A stretch of DNA of 12,515 nt from Sandarakinorhabdus sp. (lineage in GTDB: Bacteria; Pseudomonadota; Alphaproteobacteria; Sphingomonadales; Sphingomonadaceae): NCBI GenBank assembly GCA_025458465.1, contig JALOSK010000030.1, forward strand, positions 1-12,515, written 5' to 3'. The position numbers were made by a program, and so were the translations under genes. The notes beneath the pieces were generated by a model. It did not search any database, was not told the origin of the DNA, and saw only the letters and a list, made by a program, of their open reading frames with translations. Shown here one piece after another: positions 6,175-12,515 of the stretch; within the stretch, counting starts at the first letter, position 1, and each line of letters starts with the position of its first letter.

Positions 6175-7758
6175 TCACTTCACCTTGGCGAAATCCTCGT
6201 AATTGATGCCCAGCTGTTCCAGGTAGGTCTTGTACTTGGCCGGGTCGTAATGGAATTTCTCCAGCTGCGGGCGCATCTTGGCCATGATGTCGGCGTTCAG
6301 GTGGATGGCCGGCTTGTCCTCTGGCGTCAGCAGCGGATCATATTTGTCGCTCTTGAACTGCACGTCCTGCTGATAGGCCTTGGCATCGGCGATGATCTTG
6401 GGCGTCGTCACCAGATCGAGCACCGTCATCGCCACGGCCTTGGCACCCACGATCACGCCCTTGTGGGCGATCGGCGTGGCCATGGCGATGGCCGATTGCC
6501 GGTTATGGCCGATGGCGTTGGGGATGTTGGACGGATAGCGGATGGTCACCGTCGGCACCGTCCACATGATGTCGCCAATGTCATCCGAACCGCCGCCCAT
6601 CGAAACCCCGCGGCTTTCGGGCGTGGAGAGCGGCGCCAGCGTGGTGGACAGCGGCTCCACCTTGACGCCATTGGCCTGCTGCATCGCCTTGGCAAAGCCC
6701 TGGTCCGCCGCGCTCCACTGCGGCAGGCCCACGGCCTTGATGTTGGCATAAAGCGCTTCTGCGAGCGGCTTGTTGCCATAGTTGGGCGCGGCATAGCCCA
6801 GCGTGCGCTTGGTCACCGTGGTGTCGGTGGCCATGGCGGCGGCTTCGGCGATGCGGTTGCCGATTTCATACAGGCCGCGGATCTTGGCGAAGCTGCCTTC
6901 GCGGAAATAATACCAGACACTGGCCTTTTCCGGCACGATGTTGGGCTGGCCGCCGCCTTCGGTGATCACATAATGGCTGCGCTGCGTGACGGGCAGATGT
7001 TCGCGCCGCATGTTCCAGCCGATGTTCATCAGTTCCACGGCATCCAGCGCCGAACGGCCATCCCAGGGCTGGCCGGCGGCGTGCGCGGTCTTGCCCTTGA
7101 ACGTGTATTCCACGCTCACCATGCCGTTGTTGCCGGCCGGGCCCCAGCTCACCCCGAAATCGCGGCCAACGTGCGCGAAGATGGAAGCATCAACGCCGTT
7201 GAACATGCCGGCGCGCACATAATAGGCCTTGGTGGCCAGCAGTTCCTCGGCCACGCCGGGCCACAGCATCAGCGTGCCCTTGATGCCGTTCTTTTCCATC
7301 ACGTCCTTGGCAGCCAGCGCGGCGACGACCATCATCGGCATGCCGCTGTTGTGGCCCTCGCCATGGCCGGGACCGCCTTCCACCATCGGCTTCATCTCGA
7401 CAACGCCGGGATATTGCGACAGGCCGAGCAGGCCATCGATGTCGCTGCCCAGCGCGATCTTGGGGCCGGCGCCATTGGACCAGGTGGCCGTGAACGCCGT
7501 GGGGATGCCGGCGGCGCCGCGTTCCACCTTGAAGCCATTCCTTTCGAGGATGCCGGCCAGATATTCGCTGGTCTTGTGTTCCTGGAAGCCGGGCTCGGCA
7601 TAGCTGAACACCATGTCCACCATTTCCTGCGCCAGCTTGGCGCGGGCTTCCACCCCGGCATCGGCAGCCTTCTTCTGCGCCGGCGTCGCCAGCGCGAAGG
7701 CCGGCCCGGCCATCAGGCTGGCCGCCAGCAGCGCCGCCACGAACTTGCCCCTGTTCAT
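6175..7758 (-). CDS. Exported M20-family amidohydrolase, AbgB-like
   Basis: A 527-residue metal-dependent amidohydrolase with a signal peptide (residues 1-22, MNRGKFVAALLAASLMAGPAFA), so it acts in the periplasm or outside. The family (peptidase M20D, related to p-aminobenzoyl-glutamate hydrolase subunit B) cleaves amide bonds of N-acyl amino acids or aminobenzoyl-glutamate. Visible motifs: GSDIDGL (104-110), GHGEGHNSG (131-139), PGVAEELLATKA (167-178, with the E171/E172 pair), FAHVGRDF (194-201), the dimerisation-domain stretch FKGKTAHAAGQPWDGRSALD (220-239) and GSDDIGDIMWTVPT (390-403). The AbgB resemblance is strongest in the last two. Where M20D enzymes usually have a metal-binding Cys (H-x-C-GH), this one has Glu134. 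ATG 7758 was chosen because GGGGG lies seven bases upstream and the signal peptide then starts cleanly; an in-frame ATG at 7788 would overlap the receptor's stop. It lies 26 bases behind the TBDR, almost certainly in the same operon. The substrate is unknown. Confidence 0.92.
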   Translation of the reverse strand: MNRGKFVAALLAASLMAGPAFALATPAQKKAADAGVEARAKLAQEMVDMVFSYAEPGFQEHKTSEYLAGILERNGFKVERGAAGIPTAFTATWSNGAGPKIALGSDIDGLLGLSQYPGVVEMKPMVEGGPGHGEGHNSGMPMMVVAALAAKDVMEKNGIKGTLMLWPGVAEELLATKAYYVRAGMFNGVDASIFAHVGRDFGVSWGPAGNNGMVSVEYTFKGKTAHAAGQPWDGRSALDAVELMNIGWNMRREHLPVTQRSHYVITEGGGQPNIVPEKASVWYYFREGSFAKIRGLYEIGNRIAEAAAMATDTTVTKRTLGYAAPNYGNKPLAEALYANIKAVGLPQWSAADQGFAKAMQQANGVKVEPLSTTLAPLSTPESRGVSMGGGSDDIGDIMWTVPTVTIRYPSNIPNAIGHNRQSAIAMATPIAHKGVIVGAKAVAMTVLDLVTTPKIIADAKAYQQDVQFKSDKYDPLLTPEDKPAIHLNADIMAKMRPQLEKFHYDPAKYKTYLEQLGINYEDFAKVK

Positions 7759-7784
7759 CGTCAAACCCCCTGTTTTCGCTGTCA

Positions 7785-10664
7785 TCAATATTCGAAGCGC
7801 ACGCCCATGCGATACACGCGGCCCAGCACATCATAGAGGCTGCGGTTGGTCATCGGATAGGCCGGCGTGTTGTTGCCCACCGGGCCATTGCCAACCAGCA
7901 CCGGATCGCTGTTCAGCAGGTTGCGGACATACAGGAACACGTCGAACTTGGAGCTGCCAAGGGTGAGCCGCTTGGTGACAGAGGCATCCACGAACCACTG
8001 GCCGGAAATCCGGTTGGTGTTGATGGTGCGCTGCTCCGGCGTGGAGGCCGGGCAGCCGGTGGTGCATTCGAAGAAGTTGTTGTTGTAGACGCCATCGGAG
8101 AAGCCGCGGCCGACGAGGTTGAACGTCCAGTCGTTCACTTCGTAGTTGGCGGTCAGGCGATAGTTCCAGCTTGGCACGCCATCGCCCTGGTTCTTGCCGG
8201 CGATGTCCTCCGGCACGTCGATGCCGTTGTCGAGGATATTGTCGATATAGTGGCTGGCCAGGGCACGCAGGGTCATCTTGCCGCCGCCCAGATCGAAGCG
8301 ATAGCTGGCTTCCAGATCAAGGCCCTTCACCCGCACCGACGCGAAGTTGAACGGCACCAGCCGGATCGAGGTGATGGTGCTGGCCGGGCTGACGGGCCCG
8401 TTGAAGGTGATGAACGGGCAGATATCGGCCCGGTTCTGTTCAAGGCACAGCGTGGTGATGGTCTGCGCCGTGATGGTGCCGATCGAGCCGTTCAGCTTGA
8501 TGTCGAAGAAGTCGACCGACGCGGCAAATCCCGGCAGGAAGCTGGGCGTGAACACGCCGCCGATGCCCCACGTCATCGCCACTTCCGGTCGCAGATCGGT
8601 GTTCCCGGTGGTGACTTCCAGGAACTGATCGGTACGCTGGCCGCCGCCGGGCTGCGGCACGTTGATGGTGTTGGTGCGGGCAGTGCCGGGGGCGAACAGT
8701 TCGTTCAGGTTGGGCGCGCGGATGTCGCGGCTGCGCACCACGCGCAGCTTGATGTCATCAATCACCTGCCAGGTGGCACCGGCCTTCCAGGTGGTCACGC
8801 CACCCGAGGTCGAATATTCGGTGCGGCGGATGGCGCCGTTGAAATCCAGCCCCTTGGCCAGCGGCACAACGGTTTCACCAAACACTTCCCACACCGTGTA
8901 GGCGCCCTGCGTCACCCGATAATTGCCGTACAGCCAGCCCGAATTGAACTGCGGATCGACAAAGCCATCCACGCGCTCCCGCCGCCATTCGCCACCAGTG
9001 GCGAACGACACCGGGCCGGCCCAGGTTTCAAACAGGTCGTTGGTGGAGATGTTCAGCGATGCCACGTCCTGCCGCAGCGTCTGCAGGCGTTGCGGCTGGG
9101 CGCCATTGTTGAACACATAATCGATGGCTTCCTGCGTCACGCCGCCGATGCCGATGCGGTTCAAGGGCACGCAGCCATTGGTCGGATTGGCGAGCGTGGA
9201 GCGGCAGACGATGGTGCCGGGCGTGATGCCCGCCGCGTTGCCCACCGGGGCCCGCACCGCGTCCTGCGCCAGCGCCACGCGATCATTGCGCCACGTGTTG
9301 GTGAGCGTCTCGTTGGTGTTGGCGATGCCCACCTGATAATAGGTGCTGTATTTCCAGGCACCGCCCAGCACTTCCAGTTCGCCATCGGCGCCCGCCACGA
9401 AGCGATACACCTCGCGCTTGTTGTCCGAACCGGCGGCCGGGAAACCAGCATTGCTGGTGCCGATCGAGATGCTGCTGAGGTTCAGCGCCGTCATCTGGTT
9501 GACCAGCGCAGTCGGCAGGAAGGCATTGTCGCGCTGGATGGTGATGCCGGTCGATGGCGTCTGCTGATAGAAGCTCTGCCCCGAATAGGCCGAATAGCTG
9601 TACTGCACGAATGGCGTGAAGGCCGGGCTGAACTCGTAGGACAGGCGGCCGAAGATGTTGCCACGTTCCTCGTCCGGGGCGAGGCTGTTGGAGCTCCAGT
9701 GGCCTTCGCGGCTGATCAGATAATCGCCGCCAATCATCCACTGGCCGCGCGTCGCGCCATAGTTGAACTGGTTCAGGCTGGCCTGGCCATTGACGATGTT
9801 GCCGAAATAGGTGCCGCGCAGCGGGCCGGAATTGATGATGCCGCCGGGCGTGAACTGATAGGTGCCTATGCCGGCGCCCACGAAGCGTTCCGGCTGGCCA
9901 TTGCCCTGCACGAAGGCCGGATTGTCGATCTGGAAGAAGCCGGATTGCTGCCAGGGCCGATCATAGGTGTCGACACCCTTCTGGGTGAAATAATCACCGG
10001 CCAGCAGGATCTTGCCGCGTCCGTCGGCGAAATCGAAGCCGCTGGTGATGCGGAACGTGTGGTTGGGCACATCGCCATAATCGGTGATGCCGAATTCATA
10101 TTCGGCGCGCAGGCCCTTGAAATCCCGATTGAGCGAGAAGTTCACCACGCCCGACACCGCGTCCGAGCCATAGGCCGAGCTGGCGCCGCCGGTGACGACT
10201 TCAACACCCTTGATGAGGCCCTGCGGCACCGTCTGCGTGTCGACGAAGCCAACCGGGGTGGAGGCGACCGAGCGCTGGCCATCGATCAGCACCAGGGTGC
10301 GGGCCGGGCCAAGCGAGCGCAGGTTCACCGTGGCGATGCCGGCCTGCCCGTTGGACAGCGAGCCGGAGTTGGTGGACGAGGTCTGCGAACCGCGCACCGC
10401 TGGCAGCGTGTTCACATAATCCCCGATATTGGCCTGCGGTTCGGCCTTCAGTTCGGCTTCGGTCACGATCGAGACCGGGATCGGCGAATCATAGCCGGTG
10501 CGGCTGATGCGCGAACCGGTGACGGTGATGACCGAGCTATCCTCCTCTGCCGCCGGTTCCGCGGCGGCCTGCGCGTCCTGCGCGGCGGCCGGCATCGCCA
10601 GCGCGAGCGTTGCGGCGCCCATCAGCAAGACATGTCGCGGGTGCAGCTTGGTCTCGGTCATCAT
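7785..10664 (-). CDS. TonB-dependent outer-membrane receptor
   Basis: A 959-residue outer-membrane active transporter that takes up a ligand using TonB-ExbBD energy. A signal peptide (about residues 1-29, ending AMPAAAQ) is followed by the TonB-box-like SSVITVTGSRI (43-53), a plug domain (about 53-178) with NLRSLGPARTLVLIDGQR and the plug-end motif VTGGASSAYGSDAVSGVVNF, and then a long beta-barrel that ends in FEY, with the aromatic C-terminal residue needed for insertion. Only six cysteines are present, in three close pairs (C487/C498, C740/C749, C867/C871), probably disulfides in extracellular loops. The start is one of two adjacent ATGs (10664 or 10661); a GGGGG at 10673-10669 precedes both, with spacing of 4 or 7 bases. 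The ligand cannot be read from sequence; the co-transcribed amidohydrolase suggests an amide-containing compound. A PHO-box match upstream suggests phosphate control. Confidence 0.95.
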   Translation of the reverse strand: MMTETKLHPRHVLLMGAATLALAMPAAAQDAQAAAEPAAEEDSSVITVTGSRISRTGYDSPIPVSIVTEAELKAEPQANIGDYVNTLPAVRGSQTSSTNSGSLSNGQAGIATVNLRSLGPARTLVLIDGQRSVASTPVGFVDTQTVPQGLIKGVEVVTGGASSAYGSDAVSGVVNFSLNRDFKGLRAEYEFGITDYGDVPNHTFRITSGFDFADGRGKILLAGDYFTQKGVDTYDRPWQQSGFFQIDNPAFVQGNGQPERFVGAGIGTYQFTPGGIINSGPLRGTYFGNIVNGQASLNQFNYGATRGQWMIGGDYLISREGHWSSNSLAPDEERGNIFGRLSYEFSPAFTPFVQYSYSAYSGQSFYQQTPSTGITIQRDNAFLPTALVNQMTALNLSSISIGTSNAGFPAAGSDNKREVYRFVAGADGELEVLGGAWKYSTYYQVGIANTNETLTNTWRNDRVALAQDAVRAPVGNAAGITPGTIVCRSTLANPTNGCVPLNRIGIGGVTQEAIDYVFNNGAQPQRLQTLRQDVASLNISTNDLFETWAGPVSFATGGEWRRERVDGFVDPQFNSGWLYGNYRVTQGAYTVWEVFGETVVPLAKGLDFNGAIRRTEYSTSGGVTTWKAGATWQVIDDIKLRVVRSRDIRAPNLNELFAPGTARTNTINVPQPGGGQRTDQFLEVTTGNTDLRPEVAMTWGIGGVFTPSFLPGFAASVDFFDIKLNGSIGTITAQTITTLCLEQNRADICPFITFNGPVSPASTITSIRLVPFNFASVRVKGLDLEASYRFDLGGGKMTLRALASHYIDNILDNGIDVPEDIAGKNQGDGVPSWNYRLTANYEVNDWTFNLVGRGFSDGVYNNNFFECTTGCPASTPEQRTINTNRISGQWFVDASVTKRLTLGSSKFDVFLYVRNLLNSDPVLVGNGPVGNNTPAYPMTNRSLYDVLGRVYRMGVRFEY

Positions 10665-10680
10665 TCAACCCCCATCGATC

Positions 10681-10701
10681 GGGCCGGCACGTGCCAGGCC
10701 C
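10681..10701 (-). promoter_or_regulatory. Near-perfect inverted repeat just before the TBDR Shine-Dalgarno
   Basis: GGGCCGGCAC followed by GTGCC, a single A, and GGCCC: a 10-base arm pairs with its complement with one bulged base, with the perfect palindrome GGCACGTGCC (10686-10695) at its centre. It lies seven bases before the GGGGG ribosome binding site. It could be an operator (dyad symmetry) or a leader stem; the sequence alone does not decide. Confidence 0.4.
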
Positions 10702-10713
10702 GCAAGAAATTCA

Positions 10714-10732
10714 GCCGGATGCAGCATCCGGC
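10714..10732 (-). promoter_or_regulatory. Perfect 19-base inverted repeat in the TBDR leader (possible attenuator or terminator)
   Basis: GCCGGATGC and GCATCCGGC are perfect reverse complements around a single central base. Read on the minus strand the hairpin is followed by TGAATTTCTT, a modest T-rich tail, so it could terminate transcripts arriving from the M1/DUF6702 unit or attenuate the TBDR transcript. A protein-binding dyad is the alternative. Confidence 0.45.
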
Positions 10733-10876
10733 GCCCGAACCACCCCCCGATGGCAGAATGTCCGCCCTGTTCTGGCCGTGGCGACTGGCTGGCGGTGCCC
10801 GTGCCGTTCGAGGCGCAAGGTGACCGGCACCCCACCCCTCCCAAGGCAGGTGCAGCCGATTCCCGTGTGACCCGCC

Positions 10877-10894
10877 ATGACAGTTGCATGACAG
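10877..10894 (-). promoter_or_regulatory. PHO box (PhoB binding site), exact consensus match
   Basis: On the minus strand the sequence is CTGTCAT-GCAA-CTGTCAT, two identical 7-base direct repeats at 11-base spacing. All 14 repeat positions agree with the PHO-box consensus bound by the phosphate-starvation response regulator PhoB. A weaker third half-site, GGGTCAC, follows three bases later. The orientation points at the TBDR operon, whose start is 213 bases downstream; no plus-strand gene follows within the window. No clear -10 hexamer is seen at the usual distance of about 10 bases, which lowers confidence in the exact promoter but not in the motif match. Confidence 0.65.
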
Positions 10895-10927
10895 GCCGGC
10901 AGCGGCGTTACGTCTTTTGGCGTAGAA

Positions 10928-10947
10928 GCGTTGGGGAGCGTTGGGGA
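10928..10947. repeat. Tandem 10-base direct repeat
   Basis: Two exact, adjacent copies of GCGTTGGGGA (10928-10937 and 10938-10947) lie directly after the stop codon of the DUF6702-like gene (minus strand) and 34 bases from the PHO box. It may be a slippage product or a pair of protein half-sites at one-helical-turn spacing. Confidence 0.6.
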
Positions 10948-10956
10948 ACGCCGGGA

Positions 10957-11439
10957 TCAGCCGCCGGGCAGTGCCACGGTCTGCGGCGGATCGGCCGGGC
11001 CAAACTGCAGGCTGCGCGTCACGCCCGCACGGCGCACGTTCACCTGCGTGCTGTGATCGGGGTGCGTTTCCCCGAACAGGCTGCCGGCGATGCGCAACGA
11101 CCTGGGCCGGCCCTTCAACGTGCCGGTAAAGCGCAGGACCACCGAGTCCCCTGCCAGCCGTTGCCCGGCAAAGGCCAACGCCACGCCCTCGATGCGGAAG
11201 CGGCGGCCGACATAGGCGATCAATGCCGTCACCGCATCAGGATCGTCCAGACTGGGCTGCGCATCGGGCGCAATGGCGACCAGCGCGGGCTCGACATCAT
11301 GGGCGGCCATGCGGTGGGTGACTGTCACGGCGCCGGTTTTCGCCTCGATTTCGATCACCGACAGCGTGGCGTGGCCGCGATGCGCGGCCGCCGGCAGCGC
11401 CGTCAGCAGCAACAGAATCGCGGCCAGCCAGCGCGTCAT
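10957..11439 (-). CDS. DUF6702-like exported protein, coupled to the M1 peptidase
   Basis: A 160-residue protein of unknown function. It begins with a signal peptide (MTRWLAAILLLLTALPAAA, then HRGHATLSV), so the mature protein is probably periplasmic and has a His-rich start. The body looks beta-rich (SVIEIEAKTGAVTVTHRMAA and later VVLRFTGTLKGRPRSLRIAG). From memory it matches the small DUF6702 family found next to M1-type metallopeptidases in this group. Its ATG (11439-11437) overlaps the TGA of the peptidase (11438-11436) in an ATGA arrangement, so the two are translationally coupled; the peptidase's Lys/Glu-rich C-terminal codons (AAGGAAGAGG) double as its ribosome binding site. The tight coupling suggests a partner, inhibitor or chaperone role for the peptidase, but this is inference. 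Confidence 0.8.
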   Translation of the reverse strand: MTRWLAAILLLLTALPAAAHRGHATLSVIEIEAKTGAVTVTHRMAAHDVEPALVAIAPDAQPSLDDPDAVTALIAYVGRRFRIEGVALAFAGQRLAGDSVVLRFTGTLKGRPRSLRIAGSLFGETHPDHSTQVNVRRAGVTRSLQFGPADPPQTVALPGG

Positions 11440-12515
11440 TCCTCTTCCTTCTTCTTCCCGTCCTTCTTGACGGCACGCGTTTTGGTGCTGTCTGGCGAGA
11501 CTTCCAGTTCGCTGTCGACCATGCGGTTGTCACCGCCGCCGAAATCGTCGCGCACCTTCATCACCGCAGGCTCGATGCGGCGCGGATAGGCGTTGTTGCT
11601 GCGATCGGCATCCGCGGTTTCCCACTGCGGGTCGACCTCGGCGGCCTTCAGAAGCTTGGGCGTGACATGCTGCCAGGTCACCGCCTTCGGGCTCTGGCGC
11701 CAGACTTCGGCCGGGATGCGGATGGTTTCGCTGCTGCCATCCTCGTAATCCAGCTTGAGGATGATCGGCATCACCAGCCCGCCGATGTTGCGGAAGCTGA
11801 AGTGATAGAAATTGTCCTTGAAATTCAGGGCAGCGGCCTCTTCGGGCTCCAGCTTCTTCTGCAGGGCCTCGTAATCCTTGCGGTCCTTGGCCGTCACGGT
11901 GAAGCGGTCGGTCTCGTCATAGAAGTCGCGGGTGGCCGGATCGCGCTCCACCACGGGCTGCATGGTGTTGCGCGCCACGGTCAGCGGGGTCGGCTCGGTC
12001 TTGGCGCGATCCTTTGCCCAGGCCTTCTCGACCTCGGGGTTGCGGGTATCGAGCCGCGCCTTGACCACCTTGTCGAGGCTGATGTCGACATGATCGGTCG
12101 AATAGAACCAGCCGCGCCAGAACCAGTCGAGATCGACGCCCGAGGCTTCTTCCATCGTGCGGAAGAAATCATAGGGCGTCGGCCGCTTGAAGCGCCAGCG
12201 ACGGGCATATTCCCTGAAGGCGTAATCGAACAGTTCGCGGCCAAGGATGGTCTCGCGCAGGATCACCAGCGCGGTGGCCGGCTTGGCATAACCGTTGTTG
12301 CCGAACTGCAGCAGGCTTTCGCTGTTGGTCATCAGCGGCACCTGATCGCGGCTGAGCATATATTCCACGATATCGCGCGGTTCGCCGCGGCGGGCCGGGA
12401 AGTTCGGGTCCCACTGCCGCTCGGCCTCGAACTGCAGGAAGGTGTTGATGCCTTCGTCCATCCAGGTCCACTGGCGCTCGTCGCTGTTGACGCTCATCGG
12501 GAACCAGATGTGGCC
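11436..12515 (-). CDS. M1-family zinc metallopeptidase, C-terminal part (cut by window edge)
   Basis: The last 359 residues of a gluzincin aminopeptidase-type protein. The window edge falls inside the HExxH zinc motif: the first codons visible are GH, whose His is the second zinc ligand. WMDEGINTFLQFEAERQWDP follows, and its Glu lies 19 residues after that His, exactly the HExxH-x18-E spacing of the M1 family. Downstream, FGNNGYAKPATALVILRETI and FREYARRWRFKRPTPYDFFR with DLDWFWRGWFYSTDHVD are typical of the C-terminal half of the sphingomonad-type M1 peptidases. The protein ends in a highly charged Lys/Glu tail (KKDGKKKEEE). The N-terminus, including any signal peptide, is outside the window, so location is unknown but probably extracytoplasmic given its exported coupled neighbour. 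It releases N-terminal amino acids from peptides if active. Confidence 0.92.
   Translation of the reverse strand, partial: GHIWFPMSVNSDERQWTWMDEGINTFLQFEAERQWDPNFPARRGEPRDIVEYMLSRDQVPLMTNSESLLQFGNNGYAKPATALVILRETILGRELFDYAFREYARRWRFKRPTPYDFFRTMEEASGVDLDWFWRGWFYSTDHVDISLDKVVKARLDTRNPEVEKAWAKDRAKTEPTPLTVARNTMQPVVERDPATRDFYDETDRFTVTAKDRKDYEALQKKLEPEEAAALNFKDNFYHFSFRNIGGLVMPIILKLDYEDGSSETIRIPAEVWRQSPKAVTWQHVTPKLLKAAEVDPQWETADADRSNNAYPRRIEPAVMKVRDDFGGGDNRMVDSELEVSPDSTKTRAVKKDGKKKEEE

Larger units (their letters stand above)
10665..10956 (-). other. Non-coding region upstream of the TBDR operon
   Basis: These 292 bases between the DUF6702-like gene and the TBDR hold no convincing gene: the open frames crossing it are extensions of antisense frames from neighbouring genes. 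In minus-strand order it contains a tandem 10-base repeat (10947-10928), a PHO-box match (10894-10877), and two inverted repeats (10732-10714 and 10701-10681) before the ribosome binding site. I found no good -35/-10 pair. Confidence 0.7.

Noticed and set aside
6157-7836. A 559-codon plus-strand open frame opposite the amidohydrolase
   Set aside because: It begins inside the terminator region and its composition is typical of an antisense shadow.
8250-10823. An 857-codon open frame on the plus strand, antisense to the TBDR
   Set aside because: The TBDR has a signal peptide, plug and barrel motifs; the antisense product is a His/Arg/Gly/Ala/Asp-rich sequence with no motif, as arises opposite G/C-ending codons in high-GC DNA.
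1-12515. CRISPR array, insertion sequence, tRNA or rRNA gene, phage or defence genes
   Set aside because: Looked for and not seen: no regularly spaced repeats, transposase motifs or structural RNA signatures.

Overview
The window is high-GC DNA (strong G/C preference at third codon positions) with a gene set and style typical of the alphaproteobacterial order Sphingomonadales: a large TonB-dependent receptor (TBDR) paired with a secreted M20-type amidohydrolase, a DUF5117/DUF4953-type zinc metalloprotease, an M1 metallopeptidase coupled to a small DUF6702-like protein, and a short palindromic intergenic element of a kind I recall from sphingomonad genomes. The taxonomic call is inference from protein families and sequence style.

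Layout. (1) 1-333, minus strand: N-terminal part of a thiolase that runs off the left edge. (2) 366-640, minus strand: a decayed fragment of an MscS-family mechanosensitive channel with an apparent frameshift; it overlaps the start of the next gene. (3) 633-5282, plus strand: a P-loop small-molecule kinase of the glycerate-kinase type, closed by a probable hairpin terminator; an O-acetylhomoserine sulfhydrylase (MetY type, methionine/cysteine synthesis); and a secreted 795-residue zinc metalloprotease. (4) 5305-6042, plus strand: a class I SAM-dependent methyltransferase, then a REP-like palindrome and a strong bidirectional terminator at 6117-6160 that separates the plus-strand genes from the minus-strand block. 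(5) 6175-12515, minus strand, listed in transcription order from the right edge: an M1 metallopeptidase truncated by the window end, a DUF6702-like exported protein coupled to it by a 4-base ATGA overlap, a 292-base non-coding region, the TBDR, and an AbgB-like amidohydrolase 26 bases behind it.

How the genes may work together. The right half suggests acquisition and breakdown of amide- or peptide-type compounds: the TBDR would import a ligand across the outer membrane, the co-transcribed amidohydrolase would cleave it in the periplasm, and the M1 peptidase (probably extracytoplasmic) and the secreted metalloprotease could process peptides. The most notable regulatory signal is in the 292-base region: an exact match to the PHO box (CTGTCAT, 4 bases, CTGTCAT) in the orientation of the TBDR operon, followed by a leader with two perfect or near-perfect inverted repeats. 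This suggests the TBDR-amidohydrolase unit responds to phosphate starvation through PhoB. No clear -10 element is visible at the expected distance, so this is a hypothesis.

No CRISPR array, rRNA, tRNA, insertion sequence, prophage or defence system was recognised. I do not see an entirely new multi-gene system; the best leads are the PHO-box-linked TBDR operon, the MscS remnant and the altered metal site of the amidohydrolase.
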